Origin: Gambelia wislizenii
Lineage: Eukaryota > Chordata > Lepidosauria > Squamata > Crotaphytidae
Direction: 5' to 3'
Assembly: GCA_030847615.1 (NCBI GenBank)
Contig: JAUMIR010000005.1
Span: 166,684,596-166,748,595, forward strand
DNA: 64,000 nucleotides
Part shown: one piece after another, positions 10,477 to 21,308 of the stretch
Numbering within the stretch: position 1 is the first letter of the stretch
How the letters are laid out: each line of letters begins with the position of its first letter
Notes under the pieces: generated by a model
Told to the model about the DNA's origin: nothing
What the model saw: the letters and a program-made list of their open reading frames with translations, nothing else
Database searches by the model: none
Made by a program: the position numbers and the translations under genes

Positions 10477-13400
10477 TTTTTTTTTTAAATATGTTTATTA
10501 AAGTTTTAAGGTCTCAAAAATTTACAACATATATACCGTACAATTTCTCATTGTCATTTTAAGAGTCCACAGATGATATACATTTACCCATATTTTAATC
10601 CTCTATAGGTTATAGTTAAAACTGACTTCCTTCGTGCGGAATAGCTCAAAGACAGTTTTCCCTCCCTGATTTGTTTACTGTACCTCCCTTTAACCGTCTT
10701 AGACCCACTATACACTACCGTTTAAAACAGCTAAGAGTTTGTAACCTGTTTATTTCTCTATTCTTCCTTATCGTCACTAATGCTTTAACTCTCCTCTTTG
10801 TACCTTCTTCTCCCTAGATCTCCTCTCCTCTTCCCACTTTCCACCTTGTCCTACAGTAATTGGTTAGGGGGGACCATTCAAAACCTAATTTTTCAGTTGA
10901 TTTTTTGTTCAAAATGCATGTTAGTTTATCATTGTCTCTCATCTCCAGCGCTTTATCCAACCAGTCATCGATTGACGGGGCTTCTTTGCTCTTCCACTTT
11001 TTTGCAGCATTTAGGCGCGCTGCTGTGCATAAATATAGTAACATTCTCCAATATTTCCTAGCTACTTCTTTTTCTAGCATCGATGTGATGTTCAATAAAT
11101 ATAGTTTGGGGGTAAATTCAAATTGCGTGTTAAATATTTTTTGTATTATTAGGTGTACTTTAATCCAGTATTTCTTCATGCACGGGCATTGCCACCACAT
11201 GTGTATCAGTGTGCCTCGTTCTTTCTCACATTTCCAGCACTCTCTTTGTTCCTTTCCAAGTATTTTGTTTAGTTTTACCGGGGTCAAATACCAACGATTG
11301 CTTATTTTTAAATAGTTTTCTTTCAGTGCTTGACATAGTGAGAATTTCTTTGTTTGTCTCCAGGCAGTCTCCCACTCTTCCATATTTATTATTTCCCCAA
11401 TGTCTTTCGCCCACTTAACCATTGTTTCCCTCACCGCCTCCTTCTCGAGTTGCCTGGATAAAAACAAATTATACAATTTGGTTATTTTTTTCTTTTCTTT
11501 TCCCAGTAGTATCCTATCCACCTCCGTCTGTTCTTCCAAAATACCTGTATTTTCTTTATCTCTCTTAAACCTGTTATTTAATTGCTGATATGTCAGCCAA
11601 TTTATTTCCCATCCTCCCTCCTTCAGTTCTTCCTTTGTTCTAAGTGTCTCCCTTCCTTCTCCGTCTTTCTTCACTAGGTCTGCATATGTAATCCATTTAT
11701 TTGTTTTCCCCACCTGACCCCATCTACCATAAAAAGCTTCAGCTGGAGATAACCATCTTGGTAATTTGTTGTAATATACCAGTTGGATCTTTTTCCAGTT
11801 TTTTAGAAGCGCCCTTCTCACAATGTTGTCGTTGAACCCTTTATGAATTCCTTCCTTGTTATATCCAAGGTAGGCGTGCCATCCCATTCTCAATCCATCT
11901 CCTTCTATCATTAGGAGTTTCTTGTCTTTTAATTTAATCCATTCGGATATCCACAACTAGCTGCACGCTCTATAATACAAATTGAGGTCTGGTAGGGATG
12001 TTCCTCCTCTTTCCGTTCTTTCCACCAACGTCTGCCACTTTATTCTTGGTTTACGTCCATTCCAAATAAAGTCGCACAAATCCTTCTTCCAACCTTTAAA
12101 TGGTTTGTCGTTTATCAAAATTGGCAGATTTTGGAATAGGAACATTAATTTGGGAAGCACCGACATTTTTATTGTAGCTATACGTCCAAGTAGAGATAAA
12201 TCCAACTTTTTCCATTTATTCAGGTCTTCTTTTACTTTCCCCCAGGTCTTCTTATAATTGTTGTCATACAAATCTAAACCTCTATTCGATATCCAGATTC
12301 CTAGGTATCTCACCTTTTTCTCAATTTGGCATCCTGATAATCTTCCTAGAGCAGCTTGATCTTTTTTCGTAATATTCCTCGATATTATCAGGGTTTTTTC
12401 TTTATTTATTTTGAAACCCGCATATCTCCCAAATTCCATGATAGTCTTCATTAGATTTTCAACATTTTCCAGAGGGTCCTCTAATACTATTGCTAGGTCG
12501 TCTGCGAATGCCATGACTTTATACTCTTGACTTTTTACTTTTATACCCTGAATTGTCTTATCATTTCTGACTTTGTGCATTAAGATCTCCAGGACTATTA
12601 TGAACAGCAACGGAGACAGCGGACATCCCTGCCTGGTCCCTTTTTGTATCTTTATTTCCTCCGTTTTCTCGCCGTTTATTATTATATGCACTCTTTGTTC
12701 TACATAAATTCTTTCGATATTTGCTACTATAAATTGTCCAAGCCCTATTTCTTTAATTGTTTGTATCAAGCAGCTCCAATTAACGTTGTCAAAGGCTTTT
12801 TCCGCGTCTGCAAAAATTATCGCCGCTTTCCTTTCGTTGTTCTTTTCTAGGAATTCCAGTATATTTATTATACTCCTTATGTTAGCTGATAATGTTCTTC
12901 CCGGTAAGAAACCATTTTGATCAGTGTGTATGATTTCTTGTAGTACCGTCTTCAATCTATTAGCTATCATCGTTGCATATATTTTGTAATCCACATTTAG
13001 CAACGAGATTGGGCGGTAATTTTTGACTTCAGATTTATCCTTCCCCTCTTTTGGAATTACAACAATGTTTGCTACTTTCCATGTCTCAGGTATCCCCTCT
13101 ATTTGAACTTTGTTCATCACCTCCAAGAGGTGTGTTGCGACTTCGTTCTCGAAGATTTTGTAGAATGTATCTGTGAAGCCATCTGGGCCTGGTGTTTTCC
13201 CTTTCTTGAGGCTTCTAATAGCCGCCGTTAATTCTTCTTTATCAAATAACTTTGACAAATCTGTTCTTTGTTGTTCCTTTAACATAGTAAATTTGTTTTT
13301 TCTTATGTAATCTTCCAATTCTCTTTCCCATCCCTCTTTTTGAATGTGTGCTTTGTATAGTGCGGAGTAGAATTCAAAAAACGCCCTTTCTATCTCTTTT

Positions 13401-13891
13401 TGTGTTCTCAGTGTTGTCTCTTCAACTTTTATCTCTGTGATCACATTTCTTTCCTTTTCTCTTTTTAATTTAAAAGACAGCCACCTTCCCGTCTTGTTTG
13501 CAGATTCAAATTGTTTCTGTTTGATTCTTCTTAGTTTGACTCCTATCTCCTCCACCATTTCCAGGTTAATTTTCTTCCTTAATAAGTCAATTTCCTTTTT
13601 CAAAGTAGCACTCCGGGGGTTTTGTCTTAACTTATTTTCTTTTGATTTGAGTTTGGATGTGAGGGCGATCTGGCTGCGACATCTGTCACCCCATTGATCG
13701 CCAGGGTTGATTCAGCTGATCTGGCTGGCTAGGCGGGTGTCCCCTTCCTCCCTCACCGCTCCATGTGCGTCCCTCCCGAAGCTGCGCGCTCGGTGGAAGA
13801 GGACGACCATCCCAGATAGAAGGAGTGTACCGTTCTTCGGTCAAGGGTATACGATAGCTGCGCTCCCCTGCTAGAACCTCCAAACAAGCTC
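10477..13891 (-). mobile_element. L1 retrotransposon lacking ORF1 and endonuclease
   Basis: The element reads right to left. Its 3' end is the poly-T at 10474-10486 and its 5' end is at about 13891. A 13-bp perfect target duplication flanks it, as expected of target-primed reverse transcription. The ORF2 RT and C-terminal region are present, but ORF1 and the endonuclease are absent. The first 200 bp or so (13690-13891) are GC-rich and unlike L1 coding sequence. They may be L1 5' UTR joined directly to ORF2, by internal deletion or splicing of the template RNA. Confidence 0.88.
10814..13603 (-). pseudogene. L1 ORF2 reverse transcriptase and C-terminal region with one in-frame stop
   Basis: The frame starting at 13603 covers the ORF2 segment before RT, the RT domain and thumb. 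Landmarks are GKTPGPDGF, NYRPISLLN, KAFDNVNW, KGTRQGCPLSPLLF and MAFADDLAIVLED (intact F-A-D-D). A TAG at 11957-11959 interrupts it. The same frame then resumes without any shift for another 380 codons to 10814, ending in the C-terminal Cys region (CWKCEKERGTLIHMWW-like, C-x2-C-x7-H). The frame is also open upstream of 13603 to about 13710. The damage to the RT-to-end segment is thus one nonsense codon. The protein would lack the endonuclease needed for normal L1 integration. Confidence 0.9.
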
Positions 13892-13904
13892 AACATACAT
13901 CTTT
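13892..13904. repeat. L1 target-site duplication, right copy
   Basis: AACATACATCTTT, the partner of 10464-10476. Confidence 0.9.
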
Positions 13905-14442
13905 CAAACACTTCCCTTAATTCCATGGCAGGAATGGGCTCCCCCTCCCCTTGCTGACCAGCTGTAAATGCAGCCGTCGTAAGGCTGCTTTTACGACCGG
14001 CCGTCTGAAACGTTTTCACGTTATCACGATAACAGCTGGGTGGTAAATTTAAAAAATAAAACTCCCTCAAACATAAAATCAGTTCACCAAGCACAAAAGC
14101 ACACTTTAAATCACATAATCAAAACAGGGAGGGTAAAATAAAGGGTGACACTTACCTGGATGTCCAGATCGTACCAGGAAGTGCTCAGAATGGACCTCCC
14201 CTCTGCAGCTGTCACTTTGGAACAGAAACGGGGCTCCTGTTCACACACCTGTGATTCTGTGATAGTGACGGAATGGGAGGTCTAATCACAATGAAAAATC
14301 GTGATTACATTGTTCCGGAACAGTCACGGGAGCAGGATGGATGCAGGACAGAATGGGGTCAATGTCATCCGAAAGGGAAAACCTTTCCTGACCCTGTTCT
14401 GGTCCTGCCACAGGATATATAGCCCGTGTGAAAATCTCCTAA

Positions 14443-16188
14443 ATGTAGTTTTGCAAAACAGATCAATGACAGATACCTATGTACATCCCCTCTCTTCCTT
14501 CCTATAGATTCCTTTATGTACAAGTCATATGTCAATGAACTAAATATACCTTCTACTACTACTGTTCTCTTAAGCCACCAGCCATAATTGACAGCATTCC
14601 TTTTAAATCTCTCTTTGTTTGGAAGCTATATCAGACATCTTCAGCTAATCGGGATGAAAAACTAGGAGAAAAACATTGAAATGGCAGCAAGTGTCAGACA
14701 CTTCCTGTTTCTCTACTTACCTTTCTAAGCTTAATAGCTGAAGGGCTTCCTGCAGACTCTATGCCTCCAAACCTCAGTGGCCCAGCTTGTTGCAATATGT
14801 TTTGAACTTTCCACTTCCAGGATGATCAATAACAGCATGAGAACTCATTTTTAGCACTTGTACTTCAAGCTTTCATTTGGGGCTTGAAGTTCTGAGGTGA
14901 CCTAGAAAAAGGCAGACTGGAAGGAGGAGCTTTCCCCCACCCTTCAGCACTTTCATACAGTGCTTTTAGGGAATGAGGGAGATTCTTTATCTTGTTTAGC
15001 CAAACTAATTTGCCCAATGCTTGCTTTGATTTTTGACAGTTGTTTGGCATATTATTTGCCATATCTCTCCAAAGGCAATCATTCAAGGGGCCTTTGCTTG
15101 GCCCTCTTTATCTCATCACTTCAGATGATATGAAAAACAAAGAAATAACTTGCTGTTAAATAATAATTAAAATGTCCTCTTTTAAAAAAATAATAAAATC
15201 TCTAGGATAGAGGGAAATAAAACTTAGTTGAGAGTACAGGGTTTTTTTTAAAAAAAATAGGAGGCTCTAATATCAAATAAATATGTGGTCTACTCAAAAG
15301 TAAGTTTTAACTTCCACGGACTTTTGCCTGCAAATGTTGCTGTTATGATGGGAGCAACAAAGATCCCAAGATGACAGCAATTAAGTCCTCTACTAGACTA
15401 GTCTTTCTTCGATGTAATGAATTTTTAGGGAACACCTGCTTGGGCTTCAAAAGCAGTCCTCCTAACCCTGACTTGTCCTCCTTCTGAGGACTCTTGTGAA
15501 GCTACTTTTGTGATAGGATAGCCAAGATGAGATAAAATGGGAAGAATGAACCATGCAGTCTTCAAGATATAGGAATGAAGTATATCGAAAACTTGCTTAT
15601 TATTAGGATAACCAGTATCTCTAGAAATACTGTACAGGCTCATTTCCTTTTGTTGAGGAATGTAGTTCTAAAACAGCTTGGGTAAAGTTTTTTTTTTTCA
15701 GATTACAAATTTCAGTTAAAAAAGAGCTATCCTACAGTTTGCTCAGCAATCCTCAATGGCTTCATCACTCACTAACCAAATAGCAAAGTACAAAGCAGTT
15801 TACTTATGACTAGTCTAGCTATTTGGGTTTCAGTACAGACCTCTGGGAGCAGAAGCCTAGGCTGGCCTACTCAGAACTAAATCCCATTAGGTGTAATGGG
15901 ATTTCCAGGCTAAGTAGGCATAAGATCCTCCCAACTCAGACGTAAAGCCCATTGAGTCTAATTGCAGCTCACAATGCAATTCTAAGTACGTCTACTCAGA
16001 AGTAAATCTTTAGTTCAACAGACTTTTGCCTGTAAAACTTTGGAATCCCAAATGTAGAATTGTGGCCTTGAAGTTACAAGAGGCTTTGTCAGTCACTAAC
16101 CAGATAGTAAAGTCCAAAGCAGTTTACTTTTCAATAGACTAGCTGTTTGGATTGCAATATCCTTTCTGAGTGGCTACCTCAGAGCAGA
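14443..16188. other. Unannotated stretch
   Basis: No recognisable coding signal. A short T-rich/A-rich palindrome lies near 15241-15258. Around 15870-16140 there are decayed repeated phrases such as 'actcagaagtaaat' and 'cagtttactt' that recur within the stretch, but they do not resolve into a named family. Confidence 0.35.
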
Positions 16189-16390
16189 ATGGTCTAGCAG
16201 AGAGAATAAACAGAACTCTCAAAGAGATGGCAGTCACCCATTTTTTACAAGCGAACCTGTCTAAATGCTATTGGTCTGAAGCCATTATGATTGCTACATA
16301 TTTATGTAACTGACCACCAACCAAATCCAGAGATGTAACTCCATTTCAGTTATGGAATAGAATTAAGCCTAAATTGAACCATCTCAAGTT
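16189..16390 (+). pseudogene. Ty1/copia integrase fragment, sense copy
   Basis: The forward translation gives the 3' part of a copia integrase core: LAERINRTLKEMA, YWSEAIMIA and PPTKSRDVTPFQLWN-like segments, followed by KPKLNHLK. These match the conserved 'ER.NRTL.EMA ... W.EA ... PT....TPF.LW ... HL..FG' pattern of copia integrases. An in-frame TGA replaces the residue before the PPTKS-like segment. The last 89 bases are repeated inverted at 16441-16529. Only this short fragment survives. Confidence 0.7.
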
Positions 16391-16529
16391 TGTCTCTTTT
16401 CTGCTAGAGAATATAGGTAGATGTTTTGCTTCCAAAAATCTTGAGATGGTTCAGTTTAGGCTTAATTCCATTCCATAACTGAAATGGAGTTACATCTCTG
16501 GATTTGGTTGGTGGTCCGTTGCATAAATA
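16300..16529. repeat. Inverted repeat of copia integrase sequence
   Basis: The arm at 16300-16388 pairs with 16441-16529 at high identity around a spacer of about 52 bp. Both arms encode the same integrase segment on opposite strands, so this is an inverted duplication of coding sequence and not a MITE end. Confidence 0.8.
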
Positions 16530-16570
16530 AAACATGGTGACTGCTATCCCTTTGGAGAAAAAGAATGGTT
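16404..16570 (-). pseudogene. Ty1/copia integrase fragment, antisense copy
   Basis: The reverse-strand frame carries PPTKSRDVTPFQLWNGIK, then KLNHLKIFGSKT, which extends two or three residues further into the conserved H-L-x-x-F-G segment than the sense copy. It lies tail to tail with the sense fragment at 16189-16390. Upstream of the shared segment the two copies diverge. Confidence 0.7.
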
Positions 16571-16585
16571 CCCAGTCAGAAAGGA

Positions 16586-17100
16586 GGTCAGACAAGACTT
16601 CATTCTATCACCCTATTTGTTCAAATTGTATGCAGAAAATATCATATGCAGAGGAGGTTTAGACCTGGAGGAAGGAGGAGTGAAGATTAGAGGAAGGAAT
16701 AACCACAGTCAAAGATATGCAGACAACACCATACTACTAGCAGAAAACAACTTGGAATAATTACTAAAGATAGTCAAACAATAAAGTGCTAAGGCAGGCC
16801 TACTGTTGAACATTAAGAAAACAAAAACAATGACCATGGAGGATCTACATAAGTTCAATCTAGACAACAAAGAAATTGAAATAGTTAAAGATTTCCCATA
16901 CCTTGGATCAAACATTGGTCAGAACAGAGCTTGCACTCAAGAAATCAGAAGATTAGGACTGGAAATGGTGGCTATAAAAGAACTAGAAAATTTCCTAAAG
17001 TTCAAAAATATAAAACTGAACATTAAAGTTAGGATTTCCAAGCCATTGTCTTTCCTATAACTATGTATGGAAGTGAGAGCTGAACAGCGAAGAAAAATGA
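16586..17100 (+). pseudogene. RTE/BovB-like reverse transcriptase fragment
   Basis: The translation follows the RTE/BovB RT pattern: VRQDFILSPYLFKLYAE, GVKIRGRN, RYADNTILLAEN, LNIKKTKTM, FPYLGSNIG, and finally 'MYGSES'-like remains. The catalytic block reads Y-A-D-N instead of Y-A-D-D, and at least two in-frame stops lie just downstream (TAA near 16759 and TAG near 16783 by reading). This is a short decayed copy. Its left edge abuts the copia fragment. Confidence 0.72.
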
Positions 17101-17241
17101 TAGAATTTTAATTTAAAGTATAAAATCACTTGCTGAATTGTTGGTGTTGAATTGTTAGACAAAGGGTTACAATATAAACTTTGAACCAGAGAGATCTTTT
17201 TGTCCTTTATATCAAAGCAGAGTGAATGGCTTAGTCACTTA

Positions 17242-17550
17242 GGACTTTTTCAGATGACTTAAAAGTCGTCCTGACGAGCCGCAAGAGGCACGAAGCTGTA
17301 TAGCGGCAGAAGTCCTTTTTCAGACAATGCCGTCTTCTTCCATTTCACCTCCATGTTCTATGGAGGGAAAAGGCAGCGCTTTTTACACACAAAAGTTTTT
17401 CATGAGTAAAAAGTGGCGCCTTTTCCCTCCATGGAACATGGAGGTGAAATGGAAGAAGACAGCGTTGTCTGAAAAAGGACCCCTGCCGCGATACAGCTTC
17501 GTGCCTCTTGTGGCTTGTCAGGACGACTTTTAAGTTGTCTGAAAAAGTTC
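17242..17550. mobile_element. Palindromic MITE with TTA target duplication
   Basis: The ends are GGACTTTTTCAGATGAC and its near complement closing at GTCTGAAAAAGTTC. TTA flanks both sides (17239-17241 and 17551-17553). The arms are complementary throughout: GTCGTCCTGACGAG on the left pairs with TTGTCAGGACGAC on the right. The centre at about 17376-17420 contains TTTTTACAC and GAGTAAAAA. It is non-coding and related in plan to 169-519, 9958-10288 and 18781-19082. Confidence 0.88.
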
Positions 17551-17553
17551 TTA

Positions 17554-18780
17554 GTGGGAAAGTGATTGAATAGCACCCCCTGGTGTTAACTATTTAACCT
17601 AGTATTTTACCTGAGTTCCTTAGGCATTGTTTACATAAGGCTTTATACTGAACACTCACTTTGAACACATTGAATTTACCATCAAAAGTGTTCGATGTGT
17701 CGCAGGGGCCTTTCAAATCCCACCGGTGCCACCAAATTTGTGACGAGCAGGCACACCAGTTGAATTTACATCACTGTTTAGCCTGGCCACTCAATCACTT
17801 ACACTGCCATCAAATAAATATCTGTGGAGACTACACTTCCACAGTTGCCACCTTTATGTCAAACTTCCTCCTTATCCTTTCCTTGGACTGGGGTTTTACT
17901 TGAGATGTGTAGTACTTGTATTGGTGTGTGTTTTCTCACATGGTTAGCATGCCAAATAAATACTAGTAAGGAAAATAATTCAGGAGGAGTCCAGATTTGA
18001 TAAATAAAACATAAAGATTGGTTTATTGTATAAACAGTATAACAGAAATGCTTTGAAGTTTGTCTTCAACTTGGTTAAATTCAAACTGGTTGCTAGTCGC
18101 ATTCTGTGGTGACCATATAACTTCAGAATCTGCCAGACTCAATGACAACTTATGAGATTCTTTCATCCCTCTCACTCTATGTTCCAATCAGCCTTTATTC
18201 TTCTTAACACTTATTCTCACTGCACATACATTCCCTCAGCTCCACTCACAGCCTTATACACATTCCAGCCTTTTCCTCACCACATCACATCTTCAGCTCT
18301 CCCTGTCAACTGTCATCTCTTTCCCTCTCAACTTTCATGCACTTGTTTTCACTTTAGGAGACCATCCCGTACCAGTTTCCTGCAACAAGATTGGTTCCTT
18401 CCTGTTCTCATCAACATTCCATCACATGCTCATCACATGCTCTCCACATCTGACCCTTTACTTCAAGCAAATGAAATATCTGCAACTTCTTGGGTCTGGA
18501 GTGGGAAGATTGCCATTGAGAAACTCAAAGGGATGAGAGCATTGGATGCTTTGTGAACCAAAGATCCCATGCATTTTATGAATACTAATGAATTTTCATC
18601 ACATCTCTAGGTTCAGCTACTTGGAGAGCTCATTTGAAGCCTAGGTGAAAACCTGGAGTGGATTTACCACCACCATTCACAAGGGAGACACCAAATACCA
18701 CTGGCCAATGGTGATAGGTGATGGGAATAGCAGTATCTGGAGGGGGATGTCGACTGCTGTAGTAAAAATACTAAAATATA
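17554..18780. other. Unannotated stretch
   Basis: No convincing gene. A C/T-rich segment at 18150-18450 yields a 134-codon open frame, but its composition is low-complexity and it has no recognisable domain. Confidence 0.4.
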
Positions 18781-19082
18781 GGACTTTTTCGGACATTAAA
18801 AATACAACGCAAGCAGCCTCGCCACGTTGCGAGGCTGCAGCGCTGCAGGGCGTCCCTTTCGCATGACGCCCGTCCCTGCCGGTACTGTTGCAGTACCACA
18901 GGGACATTTGAGCGTTATATTTAGCTGATTTTTACTCACGAAAGTTGATCATGAAAGTTGATCATGAAAGTTGATCGTGAGTAAAAATCGCCTAAATATA
19001 ACACTCAAATGTCCCTGCGGTACTGCAACAGTACTGGCAGGGACAGGCGTCATGCGAAAGGGACGCCCTGCAGCACTGCAGC
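18781..19082. mobile_element. Palindromic MITE, right end truncated
   Basis: The left end GGACTTTTTCGGAC is intact and the arms pair (for example GGCGTCCCTTTCGCATGACG against CGTCATGCGAAAGGGACGCC), but the right arm stops at GCAGC near 19082, with no matching terminus. The loop holds three tandem copies of a 13-bp unit, GAAAGTTGATCAT (18940-18978), between TTTTTACTCAC and GTGAGTAAAAA. A poly-T tract follows about 25 bp later. Confidence 0.82.
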
Positions 19083-19109
19083 CCATTCTTCCTTATTATA
19101 GAGTGGGTG

Positions 19110-19138
<29 letters not shown>
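19110..19138. repeat. Poly-T tract
   Basis: A run of about 29 T next to the truncated end of the palindromic element. Confidence 0.8.
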
Positions 19139-19140
<2 letters not shown>

Positions 19141-20286
19141 GGGGGAGTGAGATTCTTTCTTACAATGTCATCAGTACTGTCTTTTACCAAAAAAAGTCAC
19201 ATTTTTTCAATTCTGCTGTCTTTCACACAATGCAAAAGTGTGGGTTTAGCAATAAGCTAAGAGATGAGATGAGTTGGGGAGCAATTGAATTGTTTGTGTT
19301 GTATAACAAAATGCCGACAGGGAATAATGGTGACTGACATCTTTGCTTTTTGTGCTGGTAAATTTAAGCTTCAGATACCCATTTCTGTCACTACAGTGCA
19401 CTGAGATTCAGTAAACATGAGAAAACTTTTTTAAAAGTTAGGGATTAGTTTGTATAAACATTTAGAAACTGAACTAACAAAAACCATAATGTGGGATCAG
19501 TTTTATTTTTATTTTTCCTCCTGGAAAGGAATCCATGGAGAAGAATTCTATTATATTCCATGTTTCATTATAGAATATATAGCTTAGCTTTCTTTCTTCA
19601 ACCATAACTATTGTACACATTTAAAAGTCATTTTTAAAGGCCTTATTAGATGTGAATTTCTCCTCACAGTGGATATTTTCTATGCAAGTCTCCTGATAGC
19701 ATCCTGAAAATATTTACAGGGTTTTCTACTAGATGAACCACATTGCAATGATATGGGAAAATAGAGTTCTAAACTAATTCAAGGACGTATTAAGTGAAAT
19801 ATTAGTCATGGAGCTCTACCCTCAAGTTCAAGGTTGTTCTTGCTTTCTCACAAATAATTAGTATGGGGGCTATGATCTGAACTGGAATTGTTGTGTGAGT
19901 TTATGAGAGCCAAAATACATTGTCTTTTGCTGTTTGATCAATCCAGAATGGAATATCATGCCTAAAATGTACATTGAAAAAAGGAGTCCCCATTCATTTC
20001 AATGAGACCTTATTTTCTTTTGTAATGCATACAAGAGCTGTAAAGATTTAGATTAGACCTGAGTGCATGGACAGGCAAAGGGGGGTTGAAATAAAGCCTG
20101 TAGTGTAGGACTGGGCAAAGCCAAGCCTATGGGCTACATGTGCCTCCCCCAGATGTATTTCTGGTCCCCAGATTGTGGGAATTTGGGGAATTTTGAAGGG
20201 GGGAGCCAAATGTCTCAAAACATCTTCTAGGGAGTATGCAGGCAATTTTGTCATCTTTTTCTTCCTCTGGTCTGTTTTAAGTCTAA
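19139..20286. other. Unannotated AT-rich stretch
   Basis: Nothing recognisable on either strand. Confidence 0.4.
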
Positions 20287-20320
20287 GGGCTTGTCTATAC
20301 AGCCCCCCCCCCGCAAACAC
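20287..20320. mobile_element. Left end of a GGGCTTGT-type MITE
   Basis: GGGCTTGTCTATACAG preceded by TAA copies the left terminus of the 4667-5205 element. I could not find a matching right end before the next element, so this may be a truncated copy. Confidence 0.4.
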
Positions 20321-20675
20321 ATGCAAATGTTAGTGCCCCACAGTAATAGCAAGTCGCAGCAGCTGTGACTTGTCTTAATGGTGTTTTTGTCCGTAGAAGC
20401 TCCTATAAGCTTCACATCCAAGATGGCAGCTGCAAGTGATTCATTCACGTTAATACTTAGCCTCCACCTAACTTTTTTTTTAAAAGAGGTCTAAGGTGCA
20501 TAACAGCTATAGAGTGATTTTCCAATTTAACAGGGCAGCAAAACAAACTAGAAATACCCATTTTATTACCTTGGTGATAGCTCACTAAGGTGGAAAAAAA
20601 GGCATCTCCGGGCACTTGCCTGGTTAGCAACAACCCCCCACACACTTGTCTAGCCAATCAGGTTCACGCCTCCTA

Positions 20676-21305
20676 GGAGATTATCAGATGCTAAAAATAT
20701 TCCAGGACAGGGACGACAGGAGATCGCTAAAAGGCTTACCTTTTAGATGACGTCGTCCCTGTTCTGGGATGTTCCCATTCTGCTCCTGTTCCTCCCCCAT
20801 TTCCTCTTATTCATGGAGAAATCCATGAATAAGAGGCCCATTCCATTATTATAATGGAATGATAGCTGAGTGAACAGGAGCCCCGTTCTTCTCCCAGGAT
20901 GGCAACTGGCTGTGACTTCATCAGGATGTCCCTGCCAAATACTTCCGGGTGTGATCAGGATGACAAGGTAAGTTAAAACACTTTTTTCCCACTCCTCGCA
21001 TAGCTTTTATTTTTTAAAATGTGTTTCTGTGGTTAGTTTGCAGTTTTGACAGCTGGGGAGTATTTTTAAATTTGCCGCCCAGCCATTCTCCTGAAAGAAC
21101 AGCCAGAATTTCAGTTCCCAGTCATAAATGCAGCCTTACAATGGCTGCATTTACGATTGGGCAGCGAAGGGAGGGTGAGTCAGTTCCTGCCGTGGAATCA
21201 AGGTAGATATGTGAAACTTTTTTCTTTATTCTGTGGCAGGAATGGGAGTGGGGTGGGGGGGTAGCAGGACAGAAACAGACCCTAAGGGTCCATCTAATAA
21301 TCTCC
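20676..21305. mobile_element. MITE with GGAGATTATCAG ends and CTA target duplication
   Basis: The left end is GGAGATTATCAGATG and the right end closes in AATAATCTCC. CTA flanks both sides (20673-20675 and 21306-21308). It has internal inverted segments (CAGGGACGACAGG against GACGTCGTCCCTG; TTCCATTATTATAATGGAA) and the 'aaatgcagcc' palindrome shared with the element at 10392-14439, which lies in the opposite orientation. It is non-coding: the small open frames inside have no recognisable content. Confidence 0.83.
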
Positions 21306-21308
21306 CTA

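Larger units (their letters stand above)
10392..14439. mobile_element. Large MITE split by an L1 insertion
   Basis: The ends are GGAGATTTTCACAC and GTGTGAAAATCTCC. The flanking triplets are TAG and TAA. Without the inserted L1 (10477-13891 plus one target duplication) the element is about 620 bp. It matches the element at 20676-21305 in opposite orientation: both contain a 'ttcctgcc(a/g)tggaat' to 'attctgtggcaggaa' segment, a palindromic 'aaatgcagcc' segment and a CAGGG/CCCTG module near one end. It is non-coding. Confidence 0.8.

Noticed and set aside
18152..18556. Plus-strand open frame of 134 codons
   Set aside because: C/T-rich sequence gives Ser/Pro/Leu/Phe-rich translation without recognisable motif or gene context.
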